Positions 8,101 to 17,165 are shown, numbered from the stretch's first letter. The stretch: 64,000 nt of DNA from Lachnospiraceae bacterium (GCA_910575475.1 CAJTGD010000012.1:1-64000), one strand, 5' to 3'. Numbers and translations are program-made. Notes: a model not told the origin generated them from the sequence alone.

Positions 8101-9650
8101 CTGCCTTTTCCTCCCTGACATGTGGTCTCAATCACGTCAGATTCCTCTGGTTCGAAGAGCCTGCCCACTTCTGCCAGCGCCCCGCGAAGCTCCTCAGGAT
8201 CCCCGTCCAGAGGCGACAGATCGCCTGTCATCTTTTTGGGAAGCTCCTTGGAAATATTTTCGACCGCAGCATTATTGCACGATGTCACCAGCATACTATA
8301 CCGGTTGATCTCGTCATTTTTCAGGCTGTACCAATGGCGTGTGTACTTTGAATAAGCATTTCCCGGCTCCTCGCCGCGAAGAAAATCATGCTCTTCGAAG
8401 GCATCCTCCGGATTTTTATATTCCGAAAGCAGGATGGCCCGCTCTATGATGTTGCTGACTACAATTTCTTTGAGCAGAGTCGTTTTTCCCGTTCCGGGAG
8501 GTCCGTTGACAGAAAAAATATTCCCATTTTCCGCATACAGTTCGGAACAGCCTTTGCCAATCGCAAGGTTGATGGCCGTCTGCTGCATAAAGGCAGGCAT
8601 GAATCTGGACGGCCATTTTCCAAGAGGCGCATTTTCCACGGATAAAATCTCCTGGATCTGCTTTTGATATTCCGCTTTCCCCTGCTTTCCGGGATCTACC
8701 AGATCGATACCTTCCGTTTCCCGCTCTTTTAAGACCGTCACATAGGCAAGCAGATCCTTTCCCATATGGCAGTTGTCCTCCAATGCCCCGCTTCTGATCT
8801 GTTCCTGGACAAGCCTGATATCATTGGAAAAATAATCATGCGTCAGCCCCAGATACTGATCCTCTTCTTTTTTACTTTTAATCCTTCCGTCCGCAAACAT
8901 CTGAAATTGAACCGCGTAAACCTCTTCATAAGCATCCTTTTCTGTCTCGGAATTCTGTATGTTCCCCTTGAGATACCGCTTCTCGATCTCCTGATAAAGA
9001 CCGCGGAGCCGGTCAAATGTTACGGCGCCTGCCGAAAAGGACTGCAGGGTATCGTCGTCCTCCTCTTCCTGTCCCTCGGACTGAGCGGCTTCCGGGCCAA
9101 AAAACATGGTTTCCAGTTCTTCTACCGCCTCTGCATACAGGGCTGCGTCCAGGGACGCAGACAGATCCCCTTTGGCAGACTTCACCTGCCTGAGCGCCCA
9201 CAGAATGGCAGACAGGGACAGCGAATACCTGATGTACTCTCCTGAAGGCGAAAGCTGGAGGCTGGTCCATGCGATCTGATCCGTATTTTTTTCCGGCCTG
9301 CCCCCGTCCTCCGCTGTAAACGGCAGAACCTCCGCAATCCGGTCGATGCATTTTTCCCGCCTGACCTTCCCGATATAAATGGTCAGGTTCCCCCACTTTT
9401 TCATCCCGCAGGCCCGGGCCTCTTTTGCGATCACCTCATACAGCGTCTCCCGGCAGGAGCTGCCCCGGAGCAATAGAAAGTCCTCGATGATCGGAGTGCT
9501 TTTTTCTCGGCCTCCGGGCGGATTTTGCTTCCGCTTTTTCACTCTGTTGGTCAGCTCCGGATGATCCGGAAATGGATCCTGAGCCAAAAATTCCATTGTA
9601 AACCAGTAATCCAGAACCTTTTCAGCCAATGCACTGTCCTGCTCCTTCAA
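5121..9650 (-). CDS. Giant SF1 (UPF1/Dna2-like) AAA_11/AAA_12 helicase
   Basis: A 1509-residue protein, much longer than a typical SF1 motor. Walker A GPPGTGKTT lies near residue 385, motif II VVDEAGQAQ near 949, motif III VGDPKQVEPV near 970, motif V GTVHTFQGKEADEV near 1168 and motif VI NVAATRAKFRLYVIGD near 1205. The motor is interrupted by a long coiled coil at about residues 630-830, rich in K, E, A and R. The N-terminal 370 residues and the last 220 residues match nothing I recognise. Start is TTG with GAGGAGG eight bases upstream. The UPF1/Dna2-like SF1 clade unwinds RNA or DNA; large members often occur in defence loci. Neighbours are the AlbA_2 regulator and a HelD-type helicase, all on the minus strand. 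Confidence 0.85.
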   Translation of the reverse strand: MKEQDSALAEKVLDYWFTMEFLAQDPFPDHPELTNRVKKRKQNPPGGREKSTPIIEDFLLLRGSSCRETLYEVIAKEARACGMKKWGNLTIYIGKVRREKCIDRIAEVLPFTAEDGGRPEKNTDQIAWTSLQLSPSGEYIRYSLSLSAILWALRQVKSAKGDLSASLDAALYAEAVEELETMFFGPEAAQSEGQEEEDDDTLQSFSAGAVTFDRLRGLYQEIEKRYLKGNIQNSETEKDAYEEVYAVQFQMFADGRIKSKKEEDQYLGLTHDYFSNDIRLVQEQIRSGALEDNCHMGKDLLAYVTVLKERETEGIDLVDPGKQGKAEYQKQIQEILSVENAPLGKWPSRFMPAFMQQTAINLAIGKGCSELYAENGNIFSVNGPPGTGKTTLLKEIVVSNIIERAILLSEYKNPEDAFEEHDFLRGEEPGNAYSKYTRHWYSLKNDEINRYSMLVTSCNNAAVENISKELPKKMTGDLSPLDGDPEELRGALAEVGRLFEPEESDVIETTCQGGKGSEKIQYRDIYFTKYAQELLDDTEVWGLVAAPLGRRSNLNQFYQKVLYPLGWDFYGKKETAPNRLPSYQKARKQFLRQLEIVREMQSALGKAGALSKRKAEAKASVARIEMESGRAIAEAEQNIKKGRAVLSEFEKAKEQICANMLACKKAAEQAKTMRQSKKEELSGVREKRKRALEKELEKRNSVSGIQKLFQKSKYKAAMKLAEEYGREAGELEAVISDLESELELLNQNAEEALTLSRQAEREYQSHRSETARYAQWISSEEEKAADHRKKIFQAQREAETARKEYESEISQYTGAGRMDERVAIDESFVEKLLSKDIRTSTDAQVANPWFTQRYNREREKLFGYAMRMNKEFVVSSNHCRDNFVTLSHYWGLRMGDENERILFHQEDKELMAPALFQTLFLLVPVLSSTFASVGRLLRDITQPGVIGTLVVDEAGQAQPQMALGALYRSRRAVIVGDPKQVEPVVTDDLILLRKAYQDPTLKPYKKKTLSVQAFADGLNRFGTYLDNGTEYPEWVGCPLLVHRRCISPMYDISNEISYNGIMKQQTRPPKPEKAARFIYEKSQWINVKGEEKGNKNHFVEAQARKVCELLEIAFSKNPEPGIYIISPFTTVVAGIRKYIDQYCKENAGRTRINSGYILDHDQKKIGTVHTFQGKEADEVIFLLGCDPGEGAKGAVRWVNRNIVNVAATRAKFRLYVIGDEDAWKESACISAAKNIIDTFAIKEIKSILEQDLPEEERREALLKASVGLPSVTAFSTVEVEYEGDAVDYSIDTSGLIQGLNEEFLTTELTSSQLGKFGFDSGKALDQLSGRVRDNLLLGMKLYFLLEPVYRVNPGFDGSCCAILFCKAMELRMKDCFLKSLQELFPEFKIRGMGKGRSTVALKDAKYEELTLGAFGVILRNHRAELGRRMKAAGNPQYDENWWRAFEARLQDCANRRNQCCHSGLFSWMDHLRLLADLFRVDKTKGRDPKIGGILFESAVGMGLSGSEQV

Positions 9651-9820
9651 ATGACCGCCTCCTCTTTTGTACGAATGAACTGTAAAAAAATCAATTGCCT
9701 ATTTGCGCAGTTCCTGATCATATTCTATTTCTGCGTAATTACACCGTTACCTGTCACACCCCAGCCGATCACCGCGCTGATTGGTCGGGAGGATGCACAT
9801 GAAAGCTGGTATTCAGACCG
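9651..9820. other. Intergenic region with a possible repeat element
   Basis: No gene is supported here. An imperfect stem CCGATCA / TGATTGG lies around 9762-9785. Both strands are open for about 30 codons without a ribosome binding site. The sequence has the feel of a dispersed intergenic repeat, but only one copy is in the window, so this is not established. Confidence 0.3.
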
Positions 9821-11962
9821 TCACGCCCCAAAATCATATACATACAGCTCATGCAGAGCCCGTGTCGCGCAGATATACCGGAACTGCTGAAACAGCGTGC
9901 TTTCCTTCTCACCGCCCAGCACAAACACCTGGTCAAATTCCAGTCCCTTCGCCAGATAAAAGGTGGTCACCGTGATCCCCTTCTGGAACAGGCTGCTGTC
10001 CCTGTCGATATAATATACATCCTCCCGCCGTTCCCTGAGATAACGGTATGCGTCGATCGCTTCCTCTTCCGTCATCGTCAGGACAGCCGTATTCTCATAT
10101 TCTATTTTTGACTCGTTCTCTGCACTGCTCTTTTCTCTCGTTGGGCCTGCTTCAGAAGCTTCTCTCATGTCCTCTGCCCCAGGCATTTCCCGCCGTTCGT
10201 CTGCTCCACGTTCTTCCCCGGCCTCTTCCAGCCTTATCAGCTGTACCTGCCGCAGCACCTCATCCAGCGCCTCTTCCCTGGATGCCAGCCGTCTCTCCTC
10301 CACAGCCTTGCCATGCCTCTGGAAATACTCTACTCCCTCGATTCCCGTGATCTTCCCTGCATATTCCGCGATCTCCGCCGTGTTCCGGTAGCTTTTTTTC
10401 ATCTCAATGCACCGGATCTTCCTGCCGAATATTTCCGGAAGAAAGGTCAGCACATCCCTCGGCTTCTCATCCACCGTCTGGGCACGGTCGCCCAGGATCG
10501 TCATATTGCACGGGAACAAAAGTCCCAGGATCACATACTGCAGATAGGAATAATCCTGCATTTCATCAATGACCAGATGGCGGATATTGCGGCGCGCAGC
10601 CCCGGTCCGAAGCCGGTATTTCAGATACAGCAGAGGATACACATCCTCATATTTCAAAAATCTCTTCTCCGCCGGTACATCCCGCAGCGCCGGATATCCG
10701 GAATCCTCCAGCAGCCAGTTATAGATCACATACAGATCCGTGGTCACATAAAGACCCTCAAACTTCTCCCGGATCACCAGCAATTCCTCTTCCGGAAGCG
10801 TCCTATCATGGAGTGTCTCGTATTCATCCACAAAATACTCCATCACCGCATCCATTCTGGACAGCAGCGGAACTCCGGAGAATTTGTAGTAGAACAGCTT
10901 CAGGATCTCCTCCGCCTTTTTCTCCATGCCCTTATATTCCACGTCCCGGAAATCCACCAGACGGTCCTCCAGTTCCACAAGAAATCCTTCCACGCACTGT
11001 ACAAATTCTTTGGACTGCTTCCAGCGGTATCCTGCTTCCCCGTCCCGAATCTGACGCTCGATCTGATGGTATCTGTCCTCGCAGTCAGCAACCGTATCCT
11101 TCAATTCCCGATACGCAAACAGGTCAAGACTCATTTCCCGGATATTTTCCTCCCCCAGTTCCGGAAGGATATGGGAAATGTAATCTGAAAATACGCTGTT
11201 CGGCGACAGCACCAGTATATTCGAGGAACGCAGGTTCTCCCGGTCATGGTACAGCAGATAGGCAATCCGGTGCAGGGCCACAGAGGTTTTTCCGCTTCCC
11301 GCCGCCCCCTGGATCACCAGGACCTGATCCTTTGTATTCCGGATAATGGCGTTCTGCTCCTTCTGGATCGTGCGCACAATATTTTTCAGCTGGGTATCAC
11401 TGTTGGTTCCCAGCTCCTGTTTCAGGATGTCGTCATCGATCTTCATATCACTCTCAAATTCATAGATCATCCTGCCGCCCCGGATCTTGTACTGCCATTT
11501 GGAGCTGATCTCCCCATGCAGCCTCCCGCTCGGCGCCTCATAGGACGCAGGCCCCCTGTCATAATCGTAAAACAATCCGCTGACCGGAGCGCGCCAGTCA
11601 TAGATCAGAGGGATCCCGCCCCGTTTTTCCGAAAAATTCCCAATCCCGATATGGAAGGTTTCCGCCTCATCATCGCCGTCATAGATAAAATCTACCCTTC
11701 CGAAAAACGGAGAATCCAGCATCCTTTTCAGCCGCCGCCTCATATTCAGATTCTCCTGATTTGCATTGATCTGGGTCAGAAGGGCCTGGCTGTTGTCAAA
11801 ATTCTCGTAGCCGTACTGATCCATCTCCGTATAATTTTCCCAATAGTATTCGTGCATCCCCTCGATATCCTTCTGCACAAATTCTATCGTTTCGTCCAGC
11901 TCCCGGATCCTCCCCCGGAGTTTTTCCATCACAACTGCCAAAAATTCTGTTCCTGCGCTCAT
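9821..11962 (-). CDS. helD: HelD-type SF1 helicase, RNA polymerase recycling motor
   Basis: A 713-residue UvrD-like protein. The N-terminal 70 residues form the coiled-coil arm that in HelD reaches into the RNA polymerase channel (IRELDETIEFVQKDIEGMH). Walker A GAAGSGKTSVALHR sits near residue 220, motif II VIDEMQDYSYLQ near 510 and TTFYLAKGLEFDQVFVLG near 675. A low-complexity E/A/R insert (about residues 590-640) interrupts the second motor domain. ATG at 11962 has an AAGGAG site ten bases upstream; the open frame reaches 12124 but without support. HelD frees stalled RNA polymerase from nucleic acid. Length is close to the 774 residues of Bacillus HelD. It lies 139 bases downstream of ispD. 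Confidence 0.85.
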   Translation of the reverse strand: MSAGTEFLAVVMEKLRGRIRELDETIEFVQKDIEGMHEYYWENYTEMDQYGYENFDNSQALLTQINANQENLNMRRRLKRMLDSPFFGRVDFIYDGDDEAETFHIGIGNFSEKRGGIPLIYDWRAPVSGLFYDYDRGPASYEAPSGRLHGEISSKWQYKIRGGRMIYEFESDMKIDDDILKQELGTNSDTQLKNIVRTIQKEQNAIIRNTKDQVLVIQGAAGSGKTSVALHRIAYLLYHDRENLRSSNILVLSPNSVFSDYISHILPELGEENIREMSLDLFAYRELKDTVADCEDRYHQIERQIRDGEAGYRWKQSKEFVQCVEGFLVELEDRLVDFRDVEYKGMEKKAEEILKLFYYKFSGVPLLSRMDAVMEYFVDEYETLHDRTLPEEELLVIREKFEGLYVTTDLYVIYNWLLEDSGYPALRDVPAEKRFLKYEDVYPLLYLKYRLRTGAARRNIRHLVIDEMQDYSYLQYVILGLLFPCNMTILGDRAQTVDEKPRDVLTFLPEIFGRKIRCIEMKKSYRNTAEIAEYAGKITGIEGVEYFQRHGKAVEERRLASREEALDEVLRQVQLIRLEEAGEERGADERREMPGAEDMREASEAGPTREKSSAENESKIEYENTAVLTMTEEEAIDAYRYLRERREDVYYIDRDSSLFQKGITVTTFYLAKGLEFDQVFVLGGEKESTLFQQFRYICATRALHELYVYDFGA

Positions 11963-12101
11963 ACTATGAAAGCTCCTTCTGTCATCATATTCTAAAGAAC
12001 TGTGCAAAAAATAATCTGTGAATAGTTCGCGTTTTTTCTCCGGGGCAGTTCCGAAACACCATACAAATTCTGCCGCCCCGGTTTGCATCAGAAAAGGCCG
12101 G

Positions 12102-12848
12102 TCAGGAATTCCCCCGGCCGGCAAATACCTCTCCCACTTCCAGATCCTCCGGAGTGGTGATCTTTATATTTTTATAGGATCCCTTCACCATCCTCACCGG
12201 ATGTCCCAGCATGATCTCCACTGCGCCCGCGTCATCCGTCACGGTATATCTGCCGCGGCGGGCGCCGCCGGATTCTCCCTGGGCCTGCTTCTCCTGATCC
12301 TGCATCAGCATTTCATACGCCCGTTTTACAAGCCTTGTCTCAAATACCTGGGGCGTCTGCACCATCCACAGCGTGCTGCGATCCGGTGTGTCCTTTACCT
12401 TGCATTCCGAATCCACGATCTTGATCGTATCCTTCACCGGCATCCCGGCCACACATGCCTTGTCCAGCCGCACGATTTCATACAGCCGTAACAGCATTTC
12501 CTCATCTACAAACGGACGCGCGGAATCGTGGATGAACACATATCCGTCCTCCCTGGTCTCCCGAAGTCCGTTCCAGACCGAGTGAAAACGCTCTTTTCCG
12601 CCTGTCACGATCCTGCTCACCTTGGTGATCCCGTATTTCTCCACAAAATTCTTCCGGCAGTAGTCCTCTTCCCCTTCCCCGGTCACCAGGATGATCTCGT
12701 CAATGATGTCTGATTCCTGGAATACCTGCAGCGAATAGCAGACAATCGGCTTTCCTGCCAGAAGAAGATACTGTTTATGCACTTCCGTTCCCATGCGGTT
12801 CCCCCGGCCTGCTGCCAGGACGATCGCGGTACAATACGACTTTTCCAT
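12102..12848 (-). CDS. ispD: 2-C-methyl-D-erythritol 4-phosphate cytidylyltransferase
   Basis: A 248-residue cytosolic enzyme of the non-mevalonate isoprenoid pathway that joins CTP and MEP to give CDP-methylerythritol. The nucleotide-binding loop reads AIVLAAGRGNRMG at residues 8-20, followed by HKQYLLLAGKPI, the catalytic-site HDSARPF and TDDAGAVE near 200. ATG at 12848 follows a GGGGAGG site by five bases; an upstream in-frame GTG at 12914 inside tsaD is not supported. The segment QAQGESGGARRGRY is a glycine/arginine-rich loop of unusual length. It is 20 bases downstream of tsaD and is probably co-transcribed with it. Confidence 0.93.
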   Translation of the reverse strand: MEKSYCTAIVLAAGRGNRMGTEVHKQYLLLAGKPIVCYSLQVFQESDIIDEIILVTGEGEEDYCRKNFVEKYGITKVSRIVTGGKERFHSVWNGLRETREDGYVFIHDSARPFVDEEMLLRLYEIVRLDKACVAGMPVKDTIKIVDSECKVKDTPDRSTLWMVQTPQVFETRLVKRAYEMLMQDQEKQAQGESGGARRGRYTVTDDAGAVEIMLGHPVRMVKGSYKNIKITTPEDLEVGEVFAGRGNS

Positions 12849-12868
12849 TGTGCCTCCCCTATTCACGG

Positions 12869-13897
12869 TCACCGCTCCCCCAGCTTCAGATTCGGAACCG
12901 CATTCAGATCCCATCCGTGCCTGGTTCCGGCCAGGTACTCATAATATCCCGCCGCCCCGATCATGGCCGCATTATCCGTGCAGAAAATGGGCGAAGGATG
13001 GTAGAATTTCAGATCACGCTCCTCGCACGCCTTTTTCATGCTTTCCCGCAGCGCGCTGTTGGAAGCCACGCCCCCGGCAATGGCAAATCTTCCCATCCCG
13101 TATTCCTCCGCGGCTCTCATCGAATGCTCCACCAGTACATCCACCACCGCTTTCTGGAAGGATGCGGCCACATCCGCAGGCCGAAAGGTTTCTCCCTTCA
13201 TCTGGCAGCCGTTGATGTAATTGAGGACCGCGGACTTCAATCCGCTGAAGCTGAAATCAAATGGCGCGTCCGCAATGTGCGCCCTGGGAAATGAAATAGC
13301 GTCCGGATCGCCTTCCTTTGCCAGACGGTCGATCTTGGGCCCGCCGGGATATCCCAGCCCGATGGCACGCGCCACCTTGTCATAGGCTTCCCCCGCCGCG
13401 TCATCCCGGGTGCGCCCCAGGATCTCATACTTCCCATAATCCCGCACGCAGACCAGATGGGTATGCCCTCCGGATACGACCAGACATAAGAAAGGCGGCT
13501 CCAGATCCGGATGCTCGATATAATTTGCAGAAATATGTCCTTCTATATGATGCACACCGATCAGCGGCAGATGCCTGGCATAAGCAATGGCCTTGGCTTC
13601 CGCCACGCCCACCAGCAGCGCCCCCACCAGACCGGGCCCGTAGGTCACGGCCACGGCGTCGATGTCATCCAGTGTCACCTGGGCCTCCCGCAGAGCCTCC
13701 TCAATAACCTGGTTGATCTTTTCGATATGCTTCCGGGACGCGATCTCAGGAACCACGCCGCCGTACAGCTTGTGCAGTTCGATCTGGGAGGAAATGATAT
13801 TCGAACAGACCTCCCTCCCGTTGTGCACCACTGCCGCGGCCGTCTCATCACAGGAGCTTTCAATTGCCAGTATATTCATATCCCTGATTTCTTTCAT
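12869..13897 (-). CDS. tsaD: tRNA N6-adenosine threonylcarbamoyltransferase TsaD
   Basis: A 342-residue ASKHA-fold enzyme that transfers the threonylcarbamoyl group to A37 of ANN-decoding tRNAs, working with TsaB and TsaE. It shows the signature [16 protein letters not shown] at the N terminus, the metal-binding GVHHIEGH near residue 115, and the C-terminal [16 protein letters not shown] precedes the ATG at 13897; the ATG at 13879 is a possible alternative. Eight bases separate it from the RNase Z gene upstream. TsaE and TsaB are encoded a few genes upstream in the same direction, so the complete TsaBDE complex is made from one neighbourhood. Confidence 0.95.
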   Translation of the reverse strand: MKEIRDMNILAIESSCDETAAAVVHNGREVCSNIISSQIELHKLYGGVVPEIASRKHIEKINQVIEEALREAQVTLDDIDAVAVTYGPGLVGALLVGVAEAKAIAYARHLPLIGVHHIEGHISANYIEHPDLEPPFLCLVVSGGHTHLVCVRDYGKYEILGRTRDDAAGEAYDKVARAIGLGYPGGPKIDRLAKEGDPDAISFPRAHIADAPFDFSFSGLKSAVLNYINGCQMKGETFRPADVAASFQKAVVDVLVEHSMRAAEEYGMGRFAIAGGVASNSALRESMKKACEERDLKFYHPSPIFCTDNAAMIGAAGYYEYLAGTRHGWDLNAVPNLKLGER

Positions 13898-13905
13898 ATC
13901 CCCAC

Positions 13906-14814
13906 CTACTCAAATTTCATTGTAACCGACATTTTATCCTTTCCCGCCTTTGCCGCCGGAAAGATCTTGCGCACCTCGTTCATGTAGACCTCCGCCCTGG
14001 TCATGGACGGACTGTAATGGGTCAGCCACATTTCCTTCACCTGGGCGTCCTTCGCGAGCTGCGCCGCCTCATAAAATGTCATGTGCTTATATTCCACGGC
14101 CTTGGCCGCTTTTTCCTTTTCTCCGTACATTCCCTCGCAGATAAACAGGTCGGAATGCTCCGCGTGCTCCACGATGGAACGTGTGGGCCTGGTGTCTGTC
14201 GTGTAGGTCAGCTTGATCCCCTTCCGCGGCGGTCCCAGCACCATGTCGGGGGTCAGAAGACGTCCTTCCTCGGACTCCACGGGCTCCCCCTTCTGCAGAT
14301 ACCGCCAGTATTTCTGAGGGATCTCCTGCAACAGCGCCCGTTCCGGATCGAACTTTCCCGCCCGGTCGATCTCCATGGTATATCCATAGCATGGAATATT
14401 ATGGTTCACCCGAAATGCTTTCAGACGATAACCGTTCATCTCAAAGGTCTGCTCTGCTCCCTCGATCTCCTGAAAATGGATGGGAAACGGCAGCTCCGGC
14501 GCGATCACACGAAGCGAATTGACCACCCACTCCAGTCCTTTCGGCCCGATCATGGTCAGAGGCTCCCGGCGTTCCGCGTTTCCCATCGTAAGAAGCAGCC
14601 CCGGAAGGCCGCTGATATGATCCCCATGATAATGTGTAAAACAGAGCACGTCGATGGGCTTAAAGCTCCATCCCTTCTCTTTGATCGCGATCTGCGTACC
14701 CTCCCCGCAGTCGATCAGAAGGCTGCTGCCGTTGAACCGGGTCATCAGCGCAGTCAGCCAGCGGTAGGGAAGCGGCATCATCCCGCCGCATCCAAGCAAG
14801 CATACGTCTAACAT
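13906..14814 (-). CDS. rnz: Ribonuclease Z (tRNA 3' processing)
   Basis: A 302-residue metallo-beta-lactamase-fold endonuclease that trims tRNA 3' trailers. The zinc-binding motif [12 protein letters not shown] lies near residue 60, with the substrate-entry DCGEGTQI before it, NHNIPCYGY near 140, YTTDTRPT near 207 and LTHYSPS near 268. ATG at 14814 follows a GGAGGA site by eleven bases, and gives the usual [11 protein letters not shown] start. It lies between a small zinc-ribbon protein and tsaD; grouping with t6A synthesis genes fits a tRNA maturation theme. Confidence 0.93.
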   Translation of the reverse strand: MLDVCLLGCGGMMPLPYRWLTALMTRFNGSSLLIDCGEGTQIAIKEKGWSFKPIDVLCFTHYHGDHISGLPGLLLTMGNAERREPLTMIGPKGLEWVVNSLRVIAPELPFPIHFQEIEGAEQTFEMNGYRLKAFRVNHNIPCYGYTMEIDRAGKFDPERALLQEIPQKYWRYLQKGEPVESEEGRLLTPDMVLGPPRKGIKLTYTTDTRPTRSIVEHAEHSDLFICEGMYGEKEKAAKAVEYKHMTFYEAAQLAKDAQVKEMWLTHYSPSMTRAEVYMNEVRKIFPAAKAGKDKMSVTMKFE

Positions 14815-14831
14815 AATATTCCATTCCTCCG

Positions 14832-15089
14832 TCAAAGCAAATGGTCATCTTCTATCTCTGCAGGTATGCAAAAGCCTTTCAGCAGGGCGTCATAGCATTC
14901 CTCGCACAGTTCAAAGGAATGACGTTCTCCGTCCTTTTCTGAAAAATATCCCCAGGTAACGTCCGCACTGAATACCCCTTCCCGGGGCTGACCGTTCATA
15001 ACCGGGATCTCTTTTCCGCATTGATTGCAGATCATCTTACTGATTTCTTTGATCTCTTCTGTTTTTTTAATTTGATGATATTGGCGCAT
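14832..15089 (-). CDS. Small CxxC zinc-ribbon-like protein
   Basis: An 85-residue protein with two cysteine pairs, CNQC near residue 22 and CEEC near residue 62, spaced as in a zinc ribbon or knuckle. The middle contains ADVTWGYFSEKDGE, a block I recall from other Lachnospiraceae proteins of unknown role. GGAGGAGG precedes the ATG by about seven bases. It ends 17 bases before the RNase Z start codon and is probably in the same transcript. Function unknown; a metal-binding or nucleic-acid-binding accessory role is possible. Confidence 0.75.
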   Translation of the reverse strand: MRQYHQIKKTEEIKEISKMICNQCGKEIPVMNGQPREGVFSADVTWGYFSEKDGERHSFELCEECYDALLKGFCIPAEIEDDHLL

Positions 15090-15141
15090 ACAACTTCCTC
15101 CTCCGTATCTTCAAATACTCTGTGAGTTCTGCTACGCCTAA

Positions 15142-15179
15142 ATTATAACGTTTTTTTCTTCTGTTTCCCACTGGGAAAC
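15142..15179 (-). promoter_or_regulatory. Possible promoter -10 with hairpin for the zinc-ribbon/rnz genes
   Basis: TATAAT is read on the minus strand at 15142-15147. The matching -35 position falls inside a 7-bp hairpin (GTTTCCC / GGGAAAC at 15163-15179) and is a poor match, so the promoter may need an activator or the hairpin may be an operator. Confidence 0.3.
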
Positions 15180-15309
15180 GCTCCCATGACTGGATACGAA
15201 AATCCAATATAAAGCCTTCCCATATCCGGATCTGCACACCTGTTCCTGTGCTGTCCCGAATACAGTACGCCTCATCCTCTGCGTCATGGATTACCGCCCT
15301 GCAGCACCG

Positions 15310-16497
15310 TTACAGCTCCCTGCTCATCAGCACCGCGTCCTCCGGCGGATCCTGGTAGAAGCCCCTGCGGACTCCATCCTCCTGAAAGGCCATTTTTTCA
15401 TAAAATGCTCTTGCCTCCCGGTTGCTTTCCCTCACATCCAGAAGCAGCCTGCGGATCTGTTTCTTTTTGCCGATCTCTTCCAGCGTCCTTATAAGGCTTT
15501 TTCCCACACCCTGTCTCTTCTGCTCGCCGGCTACGGCGATCCGCGCGATCTCCGCCTCATCCCCCGCCGCATACGCAAACAGATATCCCACGGCTTTTCC
15601 CGCTTTTTCCGCCAGCAGGCAGACGGTACTTGGATTCGAAACCGTGTCCAATATCCCGTTCTGGCTCCATGGGTCCGGAAAGCTCTGATACTCGATCTCC
15701 GCCGCGGCCGCAGCGTCCTCGGCTTTCAGTTCCCGTATCACAAGCTTTGCCGTCTTTTCCCGCTGGGCACGCTCTCGTTCTGCCTGGGACTGCCGCAGAT
15801 ATTCCGGCTGATGCTCCATGGCGGTTTCGTATTTTCCCGCCTTATAATAACGGATCCCCAGCGCTCCGACTACGGCGGCGCGCTGCCGGTTCATATAGGA
15901 CGGCACAAACGAATAGGGAACCTTCAGCCCAGCAGACAGCATTTCCCGATAAACCGGCACTCCGTCTCCCAAAAACACGACCGGCCTGTTGTAGTTGTTG
16001 AGCCTCCGGATCAGATCCTCCACGGCTATGGCCATCTGCATCCGCAGCACCTGGAAAACCGGGTCCACTTCCCGGGTTCCTTCTTTTTTTCCCGCACTTG
16101 CGGAAAATGTATAGATTCCCGTATAGACCTGATTCCTCCGCGCGTCCATGATGGGGCAGATGATATCTCTGCAGCCGTATACCTGATAGGCCAGACCGTC
16201 CACCGTAGGCACATGGATCAAGGGCTTGTCCAATGCCAGCCCCAGCCCCTTTGCCGTGGCAGAGCCGATCCGAAGTCCGGTAAAGGACCCCGGCCCCCCT
16301 GACACAGCGATGGCATCGATCTCCGCCAGCTCCAGGTCTGTCATCCGTACCACCTCGTCGATCATAGGCAGTAATGTCTGGGAGTGTGTTTTTTTATAAT
16401 CCACCGTATATTCTGCTACGGTACGGGTCTCCTCCACAACGGCAACCGAGGCCGTCAGCCCGGAGCTCTCTATCGCCAGCACCTTCATGTCCCGCAT
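15310..16497 (-). CDS. tsaB-rimI: TsaB-RimI fusion: t6A synthesis protein plus ribosomal N-acetyltransferase
   Basis: A 395-residue two-domain protein. Residues 1-245 are TsaB, the TsaD partner (MKVLAIESSGLTASVAVVE, then AVSGGPGSFTGLRIG near 70). Residues 250-395 are a GNAT acetyltransferase of the RimI type, which acetylates the N-terminal alanine of ribosomal protein S18 and may act on other proteins: IRELKAEDAAAAAEIE, acetyl-CoA loop KRQGVGKSLI, and the terminal YEKMAFQEDGVRRGFYQDP. Most bacteria encode the two as separate neighbouring genes. A charged linker (QSQAERERAQREK) joins them. Two closely placed starts are possible (16497 and 16488, the latter with AAAGGA eight bases before). It lies downstream of tsaE. 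Confidence 0.92.
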   Translation of the reverse strand: MRDMKVLAIESSGLTASVAVVEETRTVAEYTVDYKKTHSQTLLPMIDEVVRMTDLELAEIDAIAVSGGPGSFTGLRIGSATAKGLGLALDKPLIHVPTVDGLAYQVYGCRDIICPIMDARRNQVYTGIYTFSASAGKKEGTREVDPVFQVLRMQMAIAVEDLIRRLNNYNRPVVFLGDGVPVYREMLSAGLKVPYSFVPSYMNRQRAAVVGALGIRYYKAGKYETAMEHQPEYLRQSQAERERAQREKTAKLVIRELKAEDAAAAAEIEYQSFPDPWSQNGILDTVSNPSTVCLLAEKAGKAVGYLFAYAAGDEAEIARIAVAGEQKRQGVGKSLIRTLEEIGKKKQIRRLLLDVRESNREARAFYEKMAFQEDGVRRGFYQDPPEDAVLMSREL

Positions 16498-16576
16498 CCT
16501 TTCTTTTCCTGTCTTATCTCACTTTCCAATGATACCGGACGGCAGATTGATCCGGCGTTCCGTATATCCCGCCGCA

Positions 16577-17041
16577 TCACTGTCCCGGTACATGACGGAT
16601 TCCGGCCGTCTGCTCTCCTGTCAGTTCTACCGTGATCCGCCGGTAATCAAATCCTTTTTCCAGATCCTTTTCGATCAGAACCCGGGTACGCTTCCGGGGC
16701 AGGATCTCTTCGATCAAATCCGCCCATTCGATCAGGGACACACCGTCCTCCATGATGTATTCTTCGAATCCGGTCTCTTCCATCTCTTCCACGCTTCCGA
16801 TGCGGTAAACGTCAAAATGGTACAGCGGCAGCCTGCCGCCCTCGTAAATCTGCAGAATCGTAAAAGTGGGGCTGTTTACGGATTCTTCAATCCCCAGCCC
16901 TTTTGCAAATCCTTTTGTAAATACAGTTTTCCCGACTCCCAGATCTCCGGTCAGCGTATACACATCGCCGGCTTCCGCCAGCTTCCCGAGGCGCATCCCG
17001 ATCTGAAAGGTGTCCTCCGGGCTTTTTGATTCCAATACCAT
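16577..17041 (-). CDS. tsaE: tRNA threonylcarbamoyladenosine biosynthesis ATPase TsaE
   Basis: A 154-residue P-loop ATPase that drives the TsaBDE cycle. Walker A GDLGVGKTVFTKGFAKGLG lies near residue 32, the family motif SPTFTILQIYEG near 57, and HFDVYRI near 70. ATG at 17041 is preceded by GGAGG and gives the usual MVLESKSPEDT start. It is followed by tsaB-rimI after 79 bases, and preceded by the AICAR formyltransferase gene after 124 bases. Confidence 0.94.
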   Translation of the reverse strand: MVLESKSPEDTFQIGMRLGKLAEAGDVYTLTGDLGVGKTVFTKGFAKGLGIEESVNSPTFTILQIYEGGRLPLYHFDVYRIGSVEEMEETGFEEYIMEDGVSLIEWADLIEEILPRKRTRVLIEKDLEKGFDYRRITVELTGEQTAGIRHVPGQ

Positions 17042-17165
17042 GCCGTCCTCCGATGCATTTTTCCGCCTGTACGGCTGCACTCCGACATCTCAATTTTATG
17101 CTGTTTGCCGCAATAAAACCCAGATTTTTGATCCGCAGTCTGCTGCCGTACAGACAGGAATTTTT

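Noticed and set aside
9707..9890. Open frames on both strands between the giant helicase and helD
   Set aside because: No ribosome binding site and antisense overlap with helD; kept only as a possible repeat.
15163..15179. Hairpin GTTTCCC/GGGAAAC as a terminator of tsaB-rimI
   Set aside because: On the minus strand it is followed by A-rich, not T-rich, sequence.
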